This document shows positions 63,597-64,000 of a stretch of 64,000 nucleotides of DNA, one piece after another. Origin of the DNA: Euborellia annulipes (lineage: Eukaryota; Arthropoda; Insecta; Dermaptera; Anisolabididae); assembly GCA_023213315.1 (NCBI GenBank), contig JAKCPI010014300.1, forward strand, positions 1 through 64,000. Reading direction: 5' to 3'. Position 1 is the stretch's first letter, and the number at the start of each line of letters is the position of its first letter. The notes below the pieces were generated by a model. It saw nothing but the letters and a program-made list of their open reading frames with translations. It did not search any database and was not told the DNA's origin. The position numbers were made by a program, and so were the translations under genes.

Positions 63597-63984
63597 ATTA
63601 TGAAAGGAAACGGAGAATAAAACCAGCATATAATGGACGCCTCTCACATCAATTTAATTTGTAGATATTTCGACCGACATCACGCTTGGTCATCATCAGT
63701 ACAGAAAAAATGATTTTTTGGAGAGCCCGTGACAATCAATGTTAAAAGATATTTTTCAAAAAAAAATTTTCCAAGAGAAGCGGGGGATTGATGTCAGCAC
63801 GCGAGCTCTTGCAAAAATTGTTTATAAAAATATCTTTTAACATATTGATTGACACGGGCCCTCCAGAAAATCATTTTTTCTGTACTGATGATGACCAGGC
63901 GTGAACCGGTCGAAATAACTACAAATTAAATTGATGTGAGAGGCGCCCTTTAAATGCTGGTTTTATTATCCGTTTCCTTCCATA
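63597..63984. repeat. Foldback with hammerhead-like motifs, near window end
   Basis: Arms of ~170 bp share GGAAACGG, AATAAAACCAGCAT, CGCCTCTCACATCAATTTAA and AACATT/ATGTTAAAAGATATTT with complements. Each arm carries a hammerhead-like motif (63,660-63,713 on -, 63,881-63,923 on +). Confidence 0.78.
63881..63923 (+). ncRNA. Hammerhead-ribozyme-like motif 8
   Basis: TGTA, core CTGATGA (perfect), extra T, helix II GACC/GGTC (perfect), GAAA, then TAAC and TACA. Helix I pairs TGTA/TACA. The segment after GAAA reads TAAC instead of CGTC, so the cleavage site is lost or altered. The left-arm copy (63,660-63,713, -) has the same core with TATC. Confidence 0.42.
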
Positions 63985-64000
63985 AATATTGGATTTTCTT

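Overview
The window is an AT-rich eukaryotic (animal) genome segment. It has spliced genes with GT-AG introns, AATAAA poly(A) signals and a very dense load of transposon relics. A chitin-binding RR-2 cuticle protein gene makes the source an arthropod. A crustacean such as a parasitic copepod is my guess, but nothing in the sequence fixes the species.

Three protein-coding genes are supported by exon-by-exon translation with consistent phase. (1) About 12.8-27.1 kb, + strand: a leishmanolysin-like (invadolysin, M8) zinc metalloprotease with 12 visible exons; the N-terminal exons are not found in the window. (2) About 34.6-37.0 kb, - strand: a complete four-exon RR-2 cuticular protein of 165 aa with signal peptide and Gly-rich region, plus a TATA box. 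(3) About 48.1-57.0 kb, + strand: a complete nine-exon leucine-rich-repeat protein of 533 aa of unassigned function. The genes look functionally unrelated.

Everything else, including most intron sequence, is repeats, often nested. They include: hAT-like elements with CAGNG-type termini and 8-bp target-site duplications (thirteen with readable duplications, three of them with one mismatch); a PIF/Harbinger-like MITE (TAA duplication); two TA-flanked MITEs; two tRNA-derived SINE families, a palindromic tRNA-like element and other tRNA relics; the 3' end of a non-LTR retrotransposon; a 600-bp foldback built from two inverted 5' ends of a DDE transposase gene; many other foldbacks; and a 42-bp minisatellite and a ~162-bp minisatellite.

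Two patterns stand out. First, about ten short sites share a hammerhead-ribozyme-like core (CTGANGA, hairpin, GAAAC, GTC) with a complementary helix I, and several sit in the arms of foldbacks. All carry one extra base between CTGANGA and helix II. Second, four repeat families (A-D) with little overall similarity share one layout: a terminal ACTTTC hairpin, an ATTGNAATCGTCAAAAATTCGA-like block, a (GT)n tract, an AACANGAT block and, in family A, a ~90-bp terminal hairpin that also occurs alone. I did not recognise this group as a named element.
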